From UBA2658 sp964617335 (GTDB lineage: Bacteria > Bacillota > Clostridia > Oscillospirales > Oscillospiraceae): 64,000 nt of DNA. Below are positions 16,533 through 25,320 of this stretch, piece by piece (position 1 is the stretch's first letter; each line of letters opens with the position of its first letter). Made by a program: the position numbers and the translations under genes. The stretch lies in NCBI GenBank assembly GCA_964617335.1, contig CAZTXG010000005.1, positions 1-64,000 on the forward strand, read 5' to 3'. The notes beneath the pieces are model-generated. The model was not told the DNA's origin, did not search any database, and saw only the letters and a program-made list of their open reading frames with translations.

Positions 16533-18578
16533 ATGAGTTATACGACCGAAAACATTCGTAATATCTGCCTTATTGGCCATGGCGGCAGCGGAAAAACCAG
16601 CATGACCGAAAGTATGCTGTATATGACCGGTGCTATCGACCGCCAGGGTAAGGTGCCCGACGGTAACACCGTAGGTGACTATGACGCTGAGGAAATAAAG
16701 CGCCAAATCACTATATCCACTTCCATTGCTCCGGTCGAATTCGGCGGCAAAAAAATAAACGTTCTGGACTGCCCGGGCTACTTTGACTTCGTCTCCGAAG
16801 CTCTGGCGGCCATTCGTGTTTGCGAAACGGGAATCATTTTCTGCACCGCTAAAGACGGCTTTTCTGTCGGTGCGGAGCGCAGCTTCAAGTTTTTAAAGCA
16901 GGCTCAGGTTCCCTGTATGTTCTATATCTCAAAAATTGATGAGGAAAACAGCAATTTCTCAGCAGCTCTCGACTCCCTGCGTGACAAATACGGTGCGTCA
17001 ATCTGTGCTATTTCCGCCCCCATGAGCGACGGCAGCGGCGTTATAGACCTTATAAACAATGTGGCCTACCAGACAAAGGGCAACAAAACCACTAAGGTCG
17101 CTGTTCCCGATGCTGACAAAGACATGGTTGAGGAGCTTCGTGAGGTTCTTATGGAAGCGGCTGCCACAACCGAGGAGCTTATGGAAAAATATCTTGACGA
17201 GCTAAGCTTGTCCGACAGCGAAATTGTCGAGGGTCTTAAGGCCGGTCTTATAGAGCGCAGTGTTTTTCCCGTTATGTGCGGCAGCGCCATGACCGGTGCG
17301 GGAACAGAGCTTTTAATGCGCAACATCACAGAGCTTGCCCCCTCCCCTGCCGATATGCCTTCTGTTAAAACCGAGGAAGGCGAGGAAATACCCTGTGACC
17401 CCAAGGGCACACCTACTGCCTTTGTTTTCAAAACCATATCTGACCAGTTTGGAAAATACTCCATCGTAAAGGTCGTATCCGGCACCGTCACATCCGACCA
17501 TGCCCTGCGTAACAGCAGGACAGACTCAAGCGATAAAATGGGAAGGCTTTATTCCCTCTGCGGTAAGAAAGCCATCGAGATAAAAGAAATCGTCTGCGGC
17601 GACATTGGCGCCATAGGTAAAATGGAATACAGAACCGGAGACACTCTGGTTGACGGAAAAACCGTCGTGGCCCTGCCGAGAATTAATGTTCCCGAACCTG
17701 TCTATTCCATTGCCATAAGCCCCAAAACCAAGGGTCAGGAAGACAAAATCGGAACCGGTCTTGCCCGCTTAAACGAGGAAGACATTTCCTTCACCATAGT
17801 AAACAACAGCGAAACCCATCAGCTTGTTTTATCCGGCGCGGGCGACATTCAGATAGACGTTCTCTGCTCAAAGCTGAAAAGCCGTTTCTCCGTTGAATGC
17901 GAGCTTTCTCCTGCCCGTGTCCCCTATCGTGAGAAGATTAAGAAAAAAGTTGAGGCCCACGGCCGTCACAAAAAACAGTCCGGCGGCAGCGGTCAGTTCG
18001 GCGACGTTTGGATTCGCTTCGAGCCTCAGGAAGAAAGCGATGACCTTATCTTTGCCGAGGAAGTCTTTGGCGGCAGCGTTCCCAGAAACTTCTTCCCTGC
18101 TGTTGAAAAAGGTCTTCGTGAGTCTATAAACAGAGGTGTTCTTGCAGGCTATCCCATGGTTAACCTTAAGGCAACCCTATACGACGGCTCCTACCATCCG
18201 GTGGACTCCAACGAAATTGCCTTTAAAACCGCCGCCCAGATTGCCTATAGGGAAGGTATCCCCAATGCCATGCCCACCATGCTTGAGCCTATTGGCGCCC
18301 TTGCTGTCACCGTTCCCAGCGACAACATGGGTGATGTCATAGGCGACCTTAACAAGCGCCGCGGCCGTGTTATGGGCATGAATCCCGACGACGATGGCTA
18401 CACTGTCATTGACGCGGAAGTTCCCATGGCAGAAATGTCAAGCTATGCCATTGACCTGCGCTCCATGACTCAGGGGCGGGGCTCCTTCGTCTTTAAGTTT
18501 GACCGCTATGAGGAAGCTCCCGGCAACATTCAGCAAAAGGTAATTGAAGATGCCAAGGCCTTAGCCGAGGAAAACTAA
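16533..18578 (+). CDS. Elongation factor G-like translational GTPase (FusA2/EF-G-2 type)
   Basis: This five-domain EF-G homologue (681 residues) is a paralogue rather than the main translocase. Its G1 loop reads GHGGSGKTS instead of GHIDAGKTT, G3 is DCPGYFDF, with Tyr in place of the catalytic His of DTPGH, and G4 is SKID instead of NKMD. These changes are typical of the EF-G-2/FusA2 group, whose role is not settled. Domain IV and the HGRHKKQSGGSGQFGDV segment near 465 are intact. The ATG at 16533 follows AAGGAG with good spacing; an upstream ATG at 16512 lies before that site and was rejected. The gene has its own promoter and terminator and is not linked to rpsL/rpsG/tuf. Confidence 0.9.
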   Translation: MSYTTENIRNICLIGHGGSGKTSMTESMLYMTGAIDRQGKVPDGNTVGDYDAEEIKRQITISTSIAPVEFGGKKINVLDCPGYFDFVSEALAAIRVCETGIIFCTAKDGFSVGAERSFKFLKQAQVPCMFYISKIDEENSNFSAALDSLRDKYGASICAISAPMSDGSGVIDLINNVAYQTKGNKTTKVAVPDADKDMVEELREVLMEAAATTEELMEKYLDELSLSDSEIVEGLKAGLIERSVFPVMCGSAMTGAGTELLMRNITELAPSPADMPSVKTEEGEEIPCDPKGTPTAFVFKTISDQFGKYSIVKVVSGTVTSDHALRNSRTDSSDKMGRLYSLCGKKAIEIKEIVCGDIGAIGKMEYRTGDTLVDGKTVVALPRINVPEPVYSIAISPKTKGQEDKIGTGLARLNEEDISFTIVNNSETHQLVLSGAGDIQIDVLCSKLKSRFSVECELSPARVPYREKIKKKVEAHGRHKKQSGGSGQFGDVWIRFEPQEESDDLIFAEEVFGGSVPRNFFPAVEKGLRESINRGVLAGYPMVNLKATLYDGSYHPVDSNEIAFKTAAQIAYREGIPNAMPTMLEPIGALAVTVPSDNMGDVIGDLNKRRGRVMGMNPDDDGYTVIDAEVPMAEMSSYAIDLRSMTQGRGSFVFKFDRYEEAPGNIQQKVIEDAKALAEEN

Positions 18579-18589
18579 ATTAAATCCGA

Positions 18590-18624
18590 AAAGGCCGGGG
18601 GATTAAATCCTCCGGCCTTTTTTA
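18590..18624. terminator. Intrinsic terminator between convergent genes
   Basis: AAGGCCGGGGGA pairs with TCCTCCGGCCTT (one wobble pair) around a five-base loop and is followed by a T run. It follows the EF-G paralogue by about ten bases. The A-rich 5' flank suggests it may also serve argS from the other strand. Confidence 0.88.
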
Positions 18625-18645
18625 TGCGCATTTACATCTTTACTT

Positions 18646-20343
18646 TTACATTTTTTCGGGAGCGCTTACGCCTATAACTTCCAAGGCGTTTGCGATTACA
18701 GAGCGGGTGCAGTCGCACAGAACAAGGCGTGCATTTTTAAGTTCAGTCTCTGCATCTTTTATGCGGCAGCTGTTATAAAATCTGTGAAATCGGGCGGCAA
18801 GCTCGATTACATAACGGTTTATGCGGGAGGGGTCATAATCCCTTGCCGCCAGACGGATTTCCTCGGTATATTGAGCAAGCTGCTTTATAAGCTCGTGCTC
18901 ATGCTCATTGTCAAGGAGTGAAATATCCACCTGCGCGGGATCTTTAACTGGGAAGCCCTCCTGCTCAAGGGCAGAAATCAAACTGCACAGTCTTGCGTGA
19001 GCATACTGGACATAATAAACAGGGTTTTCACTGTCCTGCCGAATGGCAAGGTCAAGGTCAAACTCCAAATGGGTATCCGGCTTGGCATTAAAGAAAAAGC
19101 GGCAGGCATCAACGCCGATTTCATCTAAAAGCTCGTTTAAGGTAAGAGCCTTTCCCGTACGCTTTGAGACCTTCACCACCTCGCTGCCGCGAACCAGCCG
19201 CACCATTTGCATGATTAGAAAGTCCAGCCGCTTTTCCGCAAGGCCAAGCTCTGGGGCTGTCATAGAAGCCGCAAAGCGTATGGCATGACCATGGTGGTCT
19301 GCCCCCCAGACGTCTATGACCCTGTCAAAATCACGCACTGTAAACTTGTTGCGGTGGTAGGCAATATCCACGGCATAATAGGTGTAAAATCCGTTGGCAC
19401 GGCACAAAACCTCGTCCTTGTCAGCGCCTAGGTTTGTGTTTTTCAGCCAGACTGCCCCGTCTTTTTCATAGGTGTGACCGGCGTTTTTTAAAAGCTCCAC
19501 AGTTTCCGCCACATAGCCGCCCTCGTGGAGGCTGCTTTCTAAAAACCATTGGTCAAAATTAATACGGTAGCGCTCTAAATGCTTTTTCATAAGAGCGATA
19601 TTGTGGGGCAGGCCAAATTCCACAAAGAGCTTACAGCGCTCGCCGCTGTCCATGTTCAGGTATTTTTCCCCGTCATGCTCATAGACGAGCCTTGCCAATT
19701 CCTTAATATCGTCTCCGTGGTAACCATTTTCCGGAAACTCTGCGGCAGCCTCACCCTGTATAAGCTGGAGATAGCGGGCTTCTATGGATTTTCCGAAAAG
19801 GTCCACCTGATTTCCGGCATCGTTAACGTAAAACTCCCGCCATACATCATACCCCGCCTTGTCTAAAACTGAGGCCAAAGTGTCGCCTAAAACGCCCCCT
19901 CTGGCGTTTCCTATGGTCATGGGGCCTGTGGGATTTGCGGATACAAATTCCACCATAACCTTTTCCCCATGACCTTCATCAGAGCGTCCGTAATCATTGC
20001 CCTCGGCAAAAACCGCCTCAAGGACACTTTTATACCAGCTGTTATCAAGGCGCAGGTTTAAAAAGCCGGGGCCTGCTATTTCGGCACTTTCAAAAAAACT
20101 GCCGGAAAGCTCCAGATTATTTAAAAGTATCTCGGCAATTTTTCTGGGAGGCAGGCCAAAGGCCTTTGCCCCTGCCATGGCGTGGTTTGCCGCATAGTCT
20201 CCCTTTGTTGCATCCTTTGGTATTTCCACCTTGCCGGAAAGCCCGCCGGTTTCGGGAAGCTCCCCCTTTGAAACAGACTTTTTATAGGCTTTTTCTAAAA
20301 GTTCGTCTACAGACAGTTTTGCGTTTTCAATTAAATTTGACAT
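18646..20343 (-). CDS. argS: Arginyl-tRNA synthetase
   Basis: This class I synthetase charges tRNA-Arg. The 565 residues show the N-terminal Add-1 domain, the ATP-binding block ANPTGPMTIGNARGG (136-150), the KVSKRTGKALTL loop standing for KMSKS, and a C-terminal anticodon-binding helical domain (DALR type). The HIGH motif reads TIGN: clostridial ArgRS often have HxGN, so the first residue (Thr for His) is the unusual part. The gene starts 13 bases inside the upstream DUF1934 gene, so the two are probably translated together; the same pairing (ywiB-argS) exists in Bacillus. An arginine tRNA gene is at 43637-43713. Confidence 0.96.
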   Translation of the reverse strand: MSNLIENAKLSVDELLEKAYKKSVSKGELPETGGLSGKVEIPKDATKGDYAANHAMAGAKAFGLPPRKIAEILLNNLELSGSFFESAEIAGPGFLNLRLDNSWYKSVLEAVFAEGNDYGRSDEGHGEKVMVEFVSANPTGPMTIGNARGGVLGDTLASVLDKAGYDVWREFYVNDAGNQVDLFGKSIEARYLQLIQGEAAAEFPENGYHGDDIKELARLVYEHDGEKYLNMDSGERCKLFVEFGLPHNIALMKKHLERYRINFDQWFLESSLHEGGYVAETVELLKNAGHTYEKDGAVWLKNTNLGADKDEVLCRANGFYTYYAVDIAYHRNKFTVRDFDRVIDVWGADHHGHAIRFAASMTAPELGLAEKRLDFLIMQMVRLVRGSEVVKVSKRTGKALTLNELLDEIGVDACRFFFNAKPDTHLEFDLDLAIRQDSENPVYYVQYAHARLCSLISALEQEGFPVKDPAQVDISLLDNEHEHELIKQLAQYTEEIRLAARDYDPSRINRYVIELAARFHRFYNSCRIKDAETELKNARLVLCDCTRSVIANALEVIGVSAPEKM

Positions 20344-20780
20344 CTTATATCATCCCTCTGCTCACGCACATTTATCTTAAATAGGTTATGCCCAACCACC
20401 GAATGCTGAAAATCCACAACATAGTCTATTTCCATGTCTCCGCCGTTTTCGTCTAAGTCCACCATGACGCTTTTGGTGTTAACCCCCATGGTGGTGGCAC
20501 CGAAGGGGGTTTCGTATAGGAAGTTGTGTTTTTTCCCCTGCTCAAATATCATGCGGCTGTTAAGGCTGCCCTCTCGGGTCATAACGACCCCCAAGGGGCT
20601 TACAGTAAAAGAGGTTTTTGTGCCCTCCATACCGGTCAGCTCGCTTTCCATGTAGGAAAAGCCCCCCTCGCCGTTTTCGAAGTGGAACAGACCGTCTGTT
20701 ACAAACTCGATACGGCTGTCCTCCCCGTCGGGGTTTTGCTGTCTGCCCTCTATTGAAATAAGTACCCTTTTCATATCCAT
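20331..20780 (-). CDS. DUF1934 family beta-barrel protein (YwiB-like)
   Basis: The 149-residue protein has alternating hydrophobic and charged residues suited to a small beta-barrel and matches the DUF1934/YwiB pattern (FVTDGLFHFENG, YMESELTGMEGT, PFGATTMGVNTK, GGDMEIDYVVDF). It has no signal peptide. Its function is unknown. It directly precedes and overlaps argS, the same neighbourhood as ywiB in Bacillus, which supports the family call. It starts at the ATG at 20780 with AGAGGGA upstream. Confidence 0.85.
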   Translation of the reverse strand: MDMKRVLISIEGRQQNPDGEDSRIEFVTDGLFHFENGEGGFSYMESELTGMEGTKTSFTVSPLGVVMTREGSLNSRMIFEQGKKHNFLYETPFGATTMGVNTKSVMVDLDENGGDMEIDYVVDFQHSVVGHNLFKINVREQRDDIRCQI

Positions 20781-20949
20781 TGAAAATCCCTCTTAATATG
20801 CGCACCCTTCCCTAACTGCGGTTTTTTCGCCGCAAGCCTTAGCCGTTCCGGGGCTTTTAAATTAAATTATAAATTGCTGTGCAAGTTATAATATCTGATT
20901 GTAATTTGATAATAATGTTCCCATGGGAGCTTATAGTATATTATATTTT

Positions 20950-21768
20950 CTAGCCTCTGTCAAAAGAAAGCGGCTGTATTTCTCTAAGTCTTTCGGAAAT
21001 ATCACGGCCTAGCATAAGGGCTGCTTTCTCAGCAAAATCCTTGGCCTGCCCTGTGGTGTAAAAGTCAGTTTCACCCTTTGCGCCGCCTCTCGCCATGCCG
21101 TTTTCTTCAAGCAGGGCGCAAAGCCTTCTAGCGGCGGCGGCACCGGAGCTTATAAGCTTAACCTCCCCCATAAAGTCCCTTATAACGTCGGCTAAAAGGG
21201 GGTAATGAGTGCAGCCTAGGATTATTGTGTCCACCTTTGCCGCCTTTAAAGGGGGCAGGTATTCTCCCGCTGCTATAAGAACCCTTTCGTCGTGCCGGTC
21301 AAAAATGCCCTCCTCAACCATGCCTGCAAATCTTGGGCAGGCATTTGCCGCAACAAAAAGCTTTGGAGAAAGCTTTTTTAGTAATCTTTGGTATTCACCG
21401 GAGGCAACACTGGCACGGGTGGCCAAAATTCCAACCCTGCCGTTTTCAGTAGTCTCCACAGCCTCCCTTACCGCTGGCTCCACAACTCCAAAAACGGGCA
21501 CAGGGCTTTCCTCCACCAGTATCTCCAAGGCGTTTGTGGTTGCTGTGCCGCAGGCTATAAAAACTGCTTTGACATTGTGCTCAAGTAAAAATCTCAGGTT
21601 GTTTCGTGACATAGAGATAATCTGCTCCGGCGTTTTTTCGCCGTATGGCATATTATGCGAGTCTCCAATATATATTATATCCTCGGAAGGCATAAGCCGC
21701 CGAAGTTCTTCAGCCGCCGTCAAGCCTCCAAGTCCCGAATCAAATATTCCTATGGGTCTTTCGTCCAT
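20950..21768 (-). CDS. murI: Glutamate racemase
   Basis: MurI interconverts L- and D-glutamate to supply peptidoglycan synthesis. From the chosen start the protein has 272 residues. The catalytic cysteines lie in IACGTATTNALE and ILGCTHYPLL, and the N-terminal block is GIFDSGLGGLTA. The start at 21768 was chosen because the protein then opens directly at the conserved MDERPIGIFDSG and an AAGGGG site lies upstream; a longer reading to 21849 adds 27 residues with no similarity and runs into the promoter. It is transcribed alone from the promoter at 21821-21849. Confidence 0.95.
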   Translation of the reverse strand: MDERPIGIFDSGLGGLTAAEELRRLMPSEDIIYIGDSHNMPYGEKTPEQIISMSRNNLRFLLEHNVKAVFIACGTATTNALEILVEESPVPVFGVVEPAVREAVETTENGRVGILATRASVASGEYQRLLKKLSPKLFVAANACPRFAGMVEEGIFDRHDERVLIAAGEYLPPLKAAKVDTIILGCTHYPLLADVIRDFMGEVKLISSGAAAARRLCALLEENGMARGGAKGETDFYTTGQAKDFAEKAALMLGRDISERLREIQPLSFDRG

Positions 21769-21820
21769 ATGGCACCCCTTACATTTAAAAGAAATTGCAC
21801 GCCCCTTCGGGCGCCATAAT

Positions 21821-21849
21821 ATAATATTCCAAATAGGCAGCAAATTCAA
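21821..21849 (-). promoter_or_regulatory. Promoter of murI
   Basis: On the minus strand TTGAAT (21849-21844) and TATTAT (21826-21821) are 17 bases apart. A GC-rich hairpin (CGCCC-GAA-GGGGCG) follows within the first 15 transcribed bases, ahead of the chosen murI start. Confidence 0.65.
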
Positions 21850-22214
21850 GGGTCATATTATGTATAATAGCCTTAAAAGCCTTTGCTGGCCTTTTTCTTA
21901 AGCCTCTTTTCCCGAAGGATTTTTAAAAAAGCAAGAATATGATAGTGTTATTTATATAAATCTGTTTGTATAGCCATACTTACAGCAAACATATCCTTTT
22001 GATAAATTAGTATAATATAACTAGTAGAATTATTTTTACTAGTTTGATATAATGATTTTAGGCGGCCTATGTCTTTTTGGGATTTGTATTTTCCATAAAG
22101 GCAGAAAGCCCCGCCGCTGCAAAGCATCTCATTTTTGTGTTGCGGTTTTTTAACCGCCGCGCTTAAAAAGCGTGCGCGCTCCTTTCAGCCGCGCCGCTTT
22201 GAAAGGAGACTTTT
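21850..22214. promoter_or_regulatory. Non-coding region with candidate operator/promoter of the next gene
   Basis: No gene is seen in these 365 bases. A perfect inverted repeat ACTAGTA/TACTAGT (22020-22043) lies just before a TATAAT (22048-22053) on the + strand and overlaps where a -35 box would be, so it may be a repressor site; no good -35 is visible. Nearer the gene are two hairpins, GCGGTT-tttt-AACCGC and a GCGCTT/AAGCGT stem, in a leader of about 150 bases. Confidence 0.4.
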
Positions 22215-22622
22215 ATGAATATCGACTTGACACGAAAAGAGTTCCGCCATCTTTTGGATTTGGCGTATATAGGAAACTGGGTATTAAATTCCACAAGGGG
22301 GCTAGACCGCTTTGAGGCCTATGACCAGCTTCAGGAAAAGCTTTTCACCCTGGCTTCTAAAAACGGCATGGCCGAGCTGTCACAGGTTTTTATGGGCCAT
22401 ATCTTTCCCTCTCAGGCTTATGAGGAGGGCGGCATACACGAGGCTATAGCCGATTATGAGGATGCTGTGTTCTTCGACATACTTGCCGAGGAGCTTGCAA
22501 GGCGTGACATGAGCGAGGAGCAGCTCTCTCCAGACGATATAGGCGAGCTTACAGCCCGTATGGATAACTATATGACAGAATTTGAAATTAACGGAATCGA
22601 AAACATCAGTCTTAATCTCTGA
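22215..22622 (+). CDS. Unknown small acidic protein
   Basis: I do not recognise a named family for this 135-residue soluble protein. It opens with NIDLTRKEFRHLLDLAYIGNWVLNS and has many Asp and Glu residues, including a run of acidic residues around 75-115. No signal peptide, membrane segment or cysteine motif is visible. AAAGGAGAC precedes the ATG, and the long leader contains hairpins. The next gene, spoVAC, begins 91 bases later with its own possible promoter, so co-transcription is uncertain. Confidence 0.75.
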   Translation: MNIDLTRKEFRHLLDLAYIGNWVLNSTRGLDRFEAYDQLQEKLFTLASKNGMAELSQVFMGHIFPSQAYEEGGIHEAIADYEDAVFFDILAEELARRDMSEEQLSPDDIGELTARMDNYMTEFEINGIENISLNL

Positions 22623-22713
22623 TAAGAGTAAAATTAATAATACTGCCTCTTTTGCGATATAATATATCTGCACGCCTAAAGGCGTATCGGTATTTAGCAA
22701 GGGAGGCAAAATT

Positions 22714-23169
22714 TTGGCTTATTTCAAGATGACAGAAGAAGAATATCAAGAATATTGCAAGAAAAAGGCTCCAAACTCAAAGCTTTTTTCAAATACCCTA
22801 AAGGCCTTTTTAGTTGGCGGGGCAATTTGCTGCCTTGGTCAGGCAATAATTGAATGCTTAAGCGCCATAGGTCTTGACCCAAAAACCGCAGGTAGCTGGA
22901 GCAGCATAAGCCTTGTTTTTCTGGGTGCTGTCTTTACGGGACTTGGGCTTTACGGAAGGCTTGCAAAATTTGCCGGCGCAGGAACCATTGTGCCCATAAC
23001 CGGCTTTGCAAACGCCGTTGTCTCCCCTGCCTTGGAATTTAAAACCGAAGGCTATGTAACCGGAACAGGGGCAAAAATGTTTATAATCTCCGGTCCTGTC
23101 ATTGTTTACGGCATATCCGCCAGCATAGTTTACGGTGTAATTCTCTGGCTGTGGGGACTTTTTTCATAG
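22714..23169 (+). CDS. spoVAC: Stage V sporulation protein AC
   Basis: SpoVAC is a small inner-membrane protein of the forespore channel that moves dipicolinic acid, and it acts as a mechanosensitive channel in Bacillus. The 151 residues contain four hydrophobic segments, with the family blocks KAFLVGGAICCLGQ, FTGLGLYGRLAKFAGAG, VPITGFANAVVSPALEFKTEG and TGTGAKMFIISGPVI. It begins with TTG at 22714, seven bases after GGGAGG; no suitable ATG exists. spoVAD and spoVAE, usually adjacent, are not here. It is flanked by a bidirectional terminator and then rplQ. Confidence 0.95.
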   Translation: MAYFKMTEEEYQEYCKKKAPNSKLFSNTLKAFLVGGAICCLGQAIIECLSAIGLDPKTAGSWSSISLVFLGAVFTGLGLYGRLAKFAGAGTIVPITGFANAVVSPALEFKTEGYVTGTGAKMFIISGPVIVYGISASIVYGVILWLWGLFS

Positions 23170-23178
23170 GAAAAATTT

Positions 23179-23221
23179 AAAAAAGCCGCTCGTCAGATAA
23201 TCATGACGAACGGCTTTTTAA
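23179..23221. terminator. Bidirectional intrinsic terminator (spoVAC / ribosomal operon)
   Basis: A long stem (AAAAAGCCG with TCGTCA, pairing with TGACGA and CGGCTTTTT across one internal mismatch) carries A/T runs on both sides. It ends spoVAC on one strand and rplQ, the last gene of the ribosomal operon, on the other. Confidence 0.9.
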
Positions 23222-23229
23222 ATGGTTTT

Positions 23230-23571
23230 TTACACCAGCTCTATGATAGCCATCTCGGCTGCGTCACCACGGCGGGGACCGACACGGTAAATCCGTGTGT
23301 AGCCGCCATTGCGCTCGGCATATTTTGGAGCTATCTCGTCAAACAGCTTCTTGGCTACGTCCTCCCTTGTGATGAAGGACAAGGCCTGACGATAGTTTGC
23401 AAGGGAGTTTTTCTTTCCCAGACTTATCATTTTCTCGGCCAGAGGCCCGATTTCCTTTGCACGGGTGACTGTTGTCTCCATGCGGCCGTTATCCAGCAGG
23501 TCTGTTACCTGCTGCCTTAGCATGGCCATGCGCGCATCAGTGGGCTTGCCGAGTTTTCTGTTGGTGGGCAT
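23230..23571 (-). CDS. rplQ: 50S ribosomal protein L17
   Basis: L17 is a large-subunit protein near the exit tunnel. The 113 residues begin MPTNRKLGKPTDARMAMLRQ and include the conserved TTVTRAKEIGPLAEKMI block. The usual opening is MxxRKLGR; here there is a short PTN insertion, seen in clostridial L17. It is the last gene of the operon, after rpoA, and is followed by the shared terminator. Confidence 0.97.
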   Translation of the reverse strand: MPTNRKLGKPTDARMAMLRQQVTDLLDNGRMETTVTRAKEIGPLAEKMISLGKKNSLANYRQALSFITREDVAKKLFDEIAPKYAERNGGYTRIYRVGPRRGDAAEMAIIELV

Positions 23572-23658
23572 TATGGTTTTCCTCCTTTTAAGAGTATAAA
23601 GGGCTCAGGTGGTGTTTATCCGCCTGTTTTTTAATCTTGGGGCTTACCCCGGGCATTA

Positions 23659-24606
23659 TCAGTTTTCGTCGCTGGCAAGGGCAAGGCCCATCATAGCAAG
23701 CTTATGCTCAACTTCTTCAAGGGACTTGCGTCCAAGGTTTCTAACCTTTATCATCTCATCCTGAGTTTTTGCGATAAGGTCTTCAACAGTGTTGATGTTA
23801 GCCCGCTTTAGGCAGTTGAAGCTGCGTACGGAAAGGTCCAGCTCCTCTATGGTCATTTCAAGAACCTTGTCCCTCTGGGCCTCAATCTTTTCCTTCACCG
23901 TGGATTCGCTGCCAATGGTTTCTGACAGGTCGGTAAAGAGAGTAAAGTGGTCACAGAGTATTTTAGCTCCAAGGGAAACAGCGTCACGGGGTGTTATGGT
24001 CTTATCTGTCCAAACCTCGATAGTAAGTTTGTCGTAGTCGGTTTTGTTGCCGACACGGGTATTCTCGACAGTATAGTTTACCTTTAACACCGGTGAGTAG
24101 ATAGAGTCTACCGGTATGGTGCCGATAATCTGCTGCTGCGTCTTGTTTTTTTCAGCGACTACATAGCCCCGACCGTGATCAACGACCAGTTCCATGCTCA
24201 GATATCCGTCCGGGCCAAGGGTTGCGATGTGAAGCTCGGGGTTTTGTATCTCAACATCAGAGTCGGCCTTTATATCACCAGCGGTGATAACGCCTTCGCC
24301 GGATGCTTCGATATAAACTGTTTTGGGGCCTTCGCTGTGGAGCTTCAAAATGATGCCCTTGACATTGAGAACTATTTCAGTCACGTCCTCTTTAACACCG
24401 GGGACTGTGGAAAACTCATGCTGCACGCCGGCGATTTTAACAGATGTGACTGCTGTACCGGGAAGAGAGGATAGGAGCACTCTGCGCAGAGAGTTGCCCA
24501 GTGTCGTTCCATAACCGCGCTCCAATGGTTCTACGATAAATTTGCCATAAGAATCGTCTGTGGGTGACTCTATACATTCAATGCGCGGCTTTTCTATTTC
24601 AATCAT
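23659..24606 (-). CDS. rpoA: RNA polymerase alpha subunit
   Basis: The alpha subunit nucleates RNA polymerase assembly and binds promoter UP elements and activators. The 315 residues have the N-terminal dimerisation domain (EPLERGYGTTLGNSLRRVLL near 27-46) and a C-terminal domain with the VRSFNCLKRANINTVEDL and RNLGRKSLEEV segments. An AAGGAGGG site precedes the ATG. It lies between rpsD and rplQ, as in most bacteria. A weak stem-loop occupies the 87 bases before rplQ. Confidence 0.98.
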   Translation of the reverse strand: MIEIEKPRIECIESPTDDSYGKFIVEPLERGYGTTLGNSLRRVLLSSLPGTAVTSVKIAGVQHEFSTVPGVKEDVTEIVLNVKGIILKLHSEGPKTVYIEASGEGVITAGDIKADSDVEIQNPELHIATLGPDGYLSMELVVDHGRGYVVAEKNKTQQQIIGTIPVDSIYSPVLKVNYTVENTRVGNKTDYDKLTIEVWTDKTITPRDAVSLGAKILCDHFTLFTDLSETIGSESTVKEKIEAQRDKVLEMTIEELDLSVRSFNCLKRANINTVEDLIAKTQDEMIKVRNLGRKSLEEVEHKLAMMGLALASDEN

Positions 24607-24683
24607 GTTAATTACCCTCCTTCTAAGTTGACGCGAACCATGCGTCTTTACTAATCAGCTTTCCAATTATGAGGGTCTCCGTA

Positions 24684-25295
24684 TTACTTAGAGTACAGCT
24701 CGACAATCAGGGTCTCCTCTACGGGGAAATCAATATCTTCTCTTGCGGGCATTTTTGTAACCTTACCCTTGAGTGTGTTTTTCTCACGCTCAAGCCACTG
24801 GGGTAAAACCACAACAGGAGCATCCTCGCCAAGAAGTCTTTTAAACATAACGGATGAACGGCTTCTCTCGCAAACCTCTATAACGTCTCCTTCAGAGACA
24901 AGGTAGGAGGGAATGTCCACACGGCGGCCGTTGACCGTGAAGTGACCGTGGTTGACTGCCTGACGGGCCTCACGCCTTGTCATGGCAAAGCCAAGACGGA
25001 AAACAACGTTATCAAGGCGGCGCTCAATGGTGGTAAGCAGGTTTTCGCCTGTGATACCGGGGGTCTTTGCCGCTTTTTCATAGTACATACGGAACTGCTT
25101 TTCCAAAATTCCATAGATGAACTTAACCTTCTGCTTCTCATTAAGCTGAAGGGCATATTCGCTCTGCTTCCTGCGCATCTGAGCCTTGGGGTTACGGATG
25201 GTGTTGCTCTTGGTCTTAGAGGTGTAACCCATGACGGCAGGAGAAATGTCCAGCGTTTTGCAACGCTTTACGACGGGCTGCATATTTTTAGCCAT
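24684..25295 (-). CDS. rpsD: 30S ribosomal protein S4
   Basis: S4 is a primary binder of 16S rRNA. The 203 residues contain the S4 RNA-binding domain (ERRLDNVVFRLGFAMTRREA, then VNGRRVDIPSYLV). The N-terminal four-cysteine zinc site of some S4 proteins is absent. Placing rpsD in the alpha operon, between rpsK and rpoA, is common in Clostridia but not Bacillus, where rpsD is separate and autoregulated by its own leader. Confidence 0.97.
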   Translation of the reverse strand: MAKNMQPVVKRCKTLDISPAVMGYTSKTKSNTIRNPKAQMRRKQSEYALQLNEKQKVKFIYGILEKQFRMYYEKAAKTPGITGENLLTTIERRLDNVVFRLGFAMTRREARQAVNHGHFTVNGRRVDIPSYLVSEGDVIEVCERSRSSVMFKRLLGEDAPVVVLPQWLEREKNTLKGKVTKMPAREDIDFPVEETLIVELYSK

Positions 25296-25320
25296 AGTAA
25301 AATAATTCTCCTTCCTTAAA

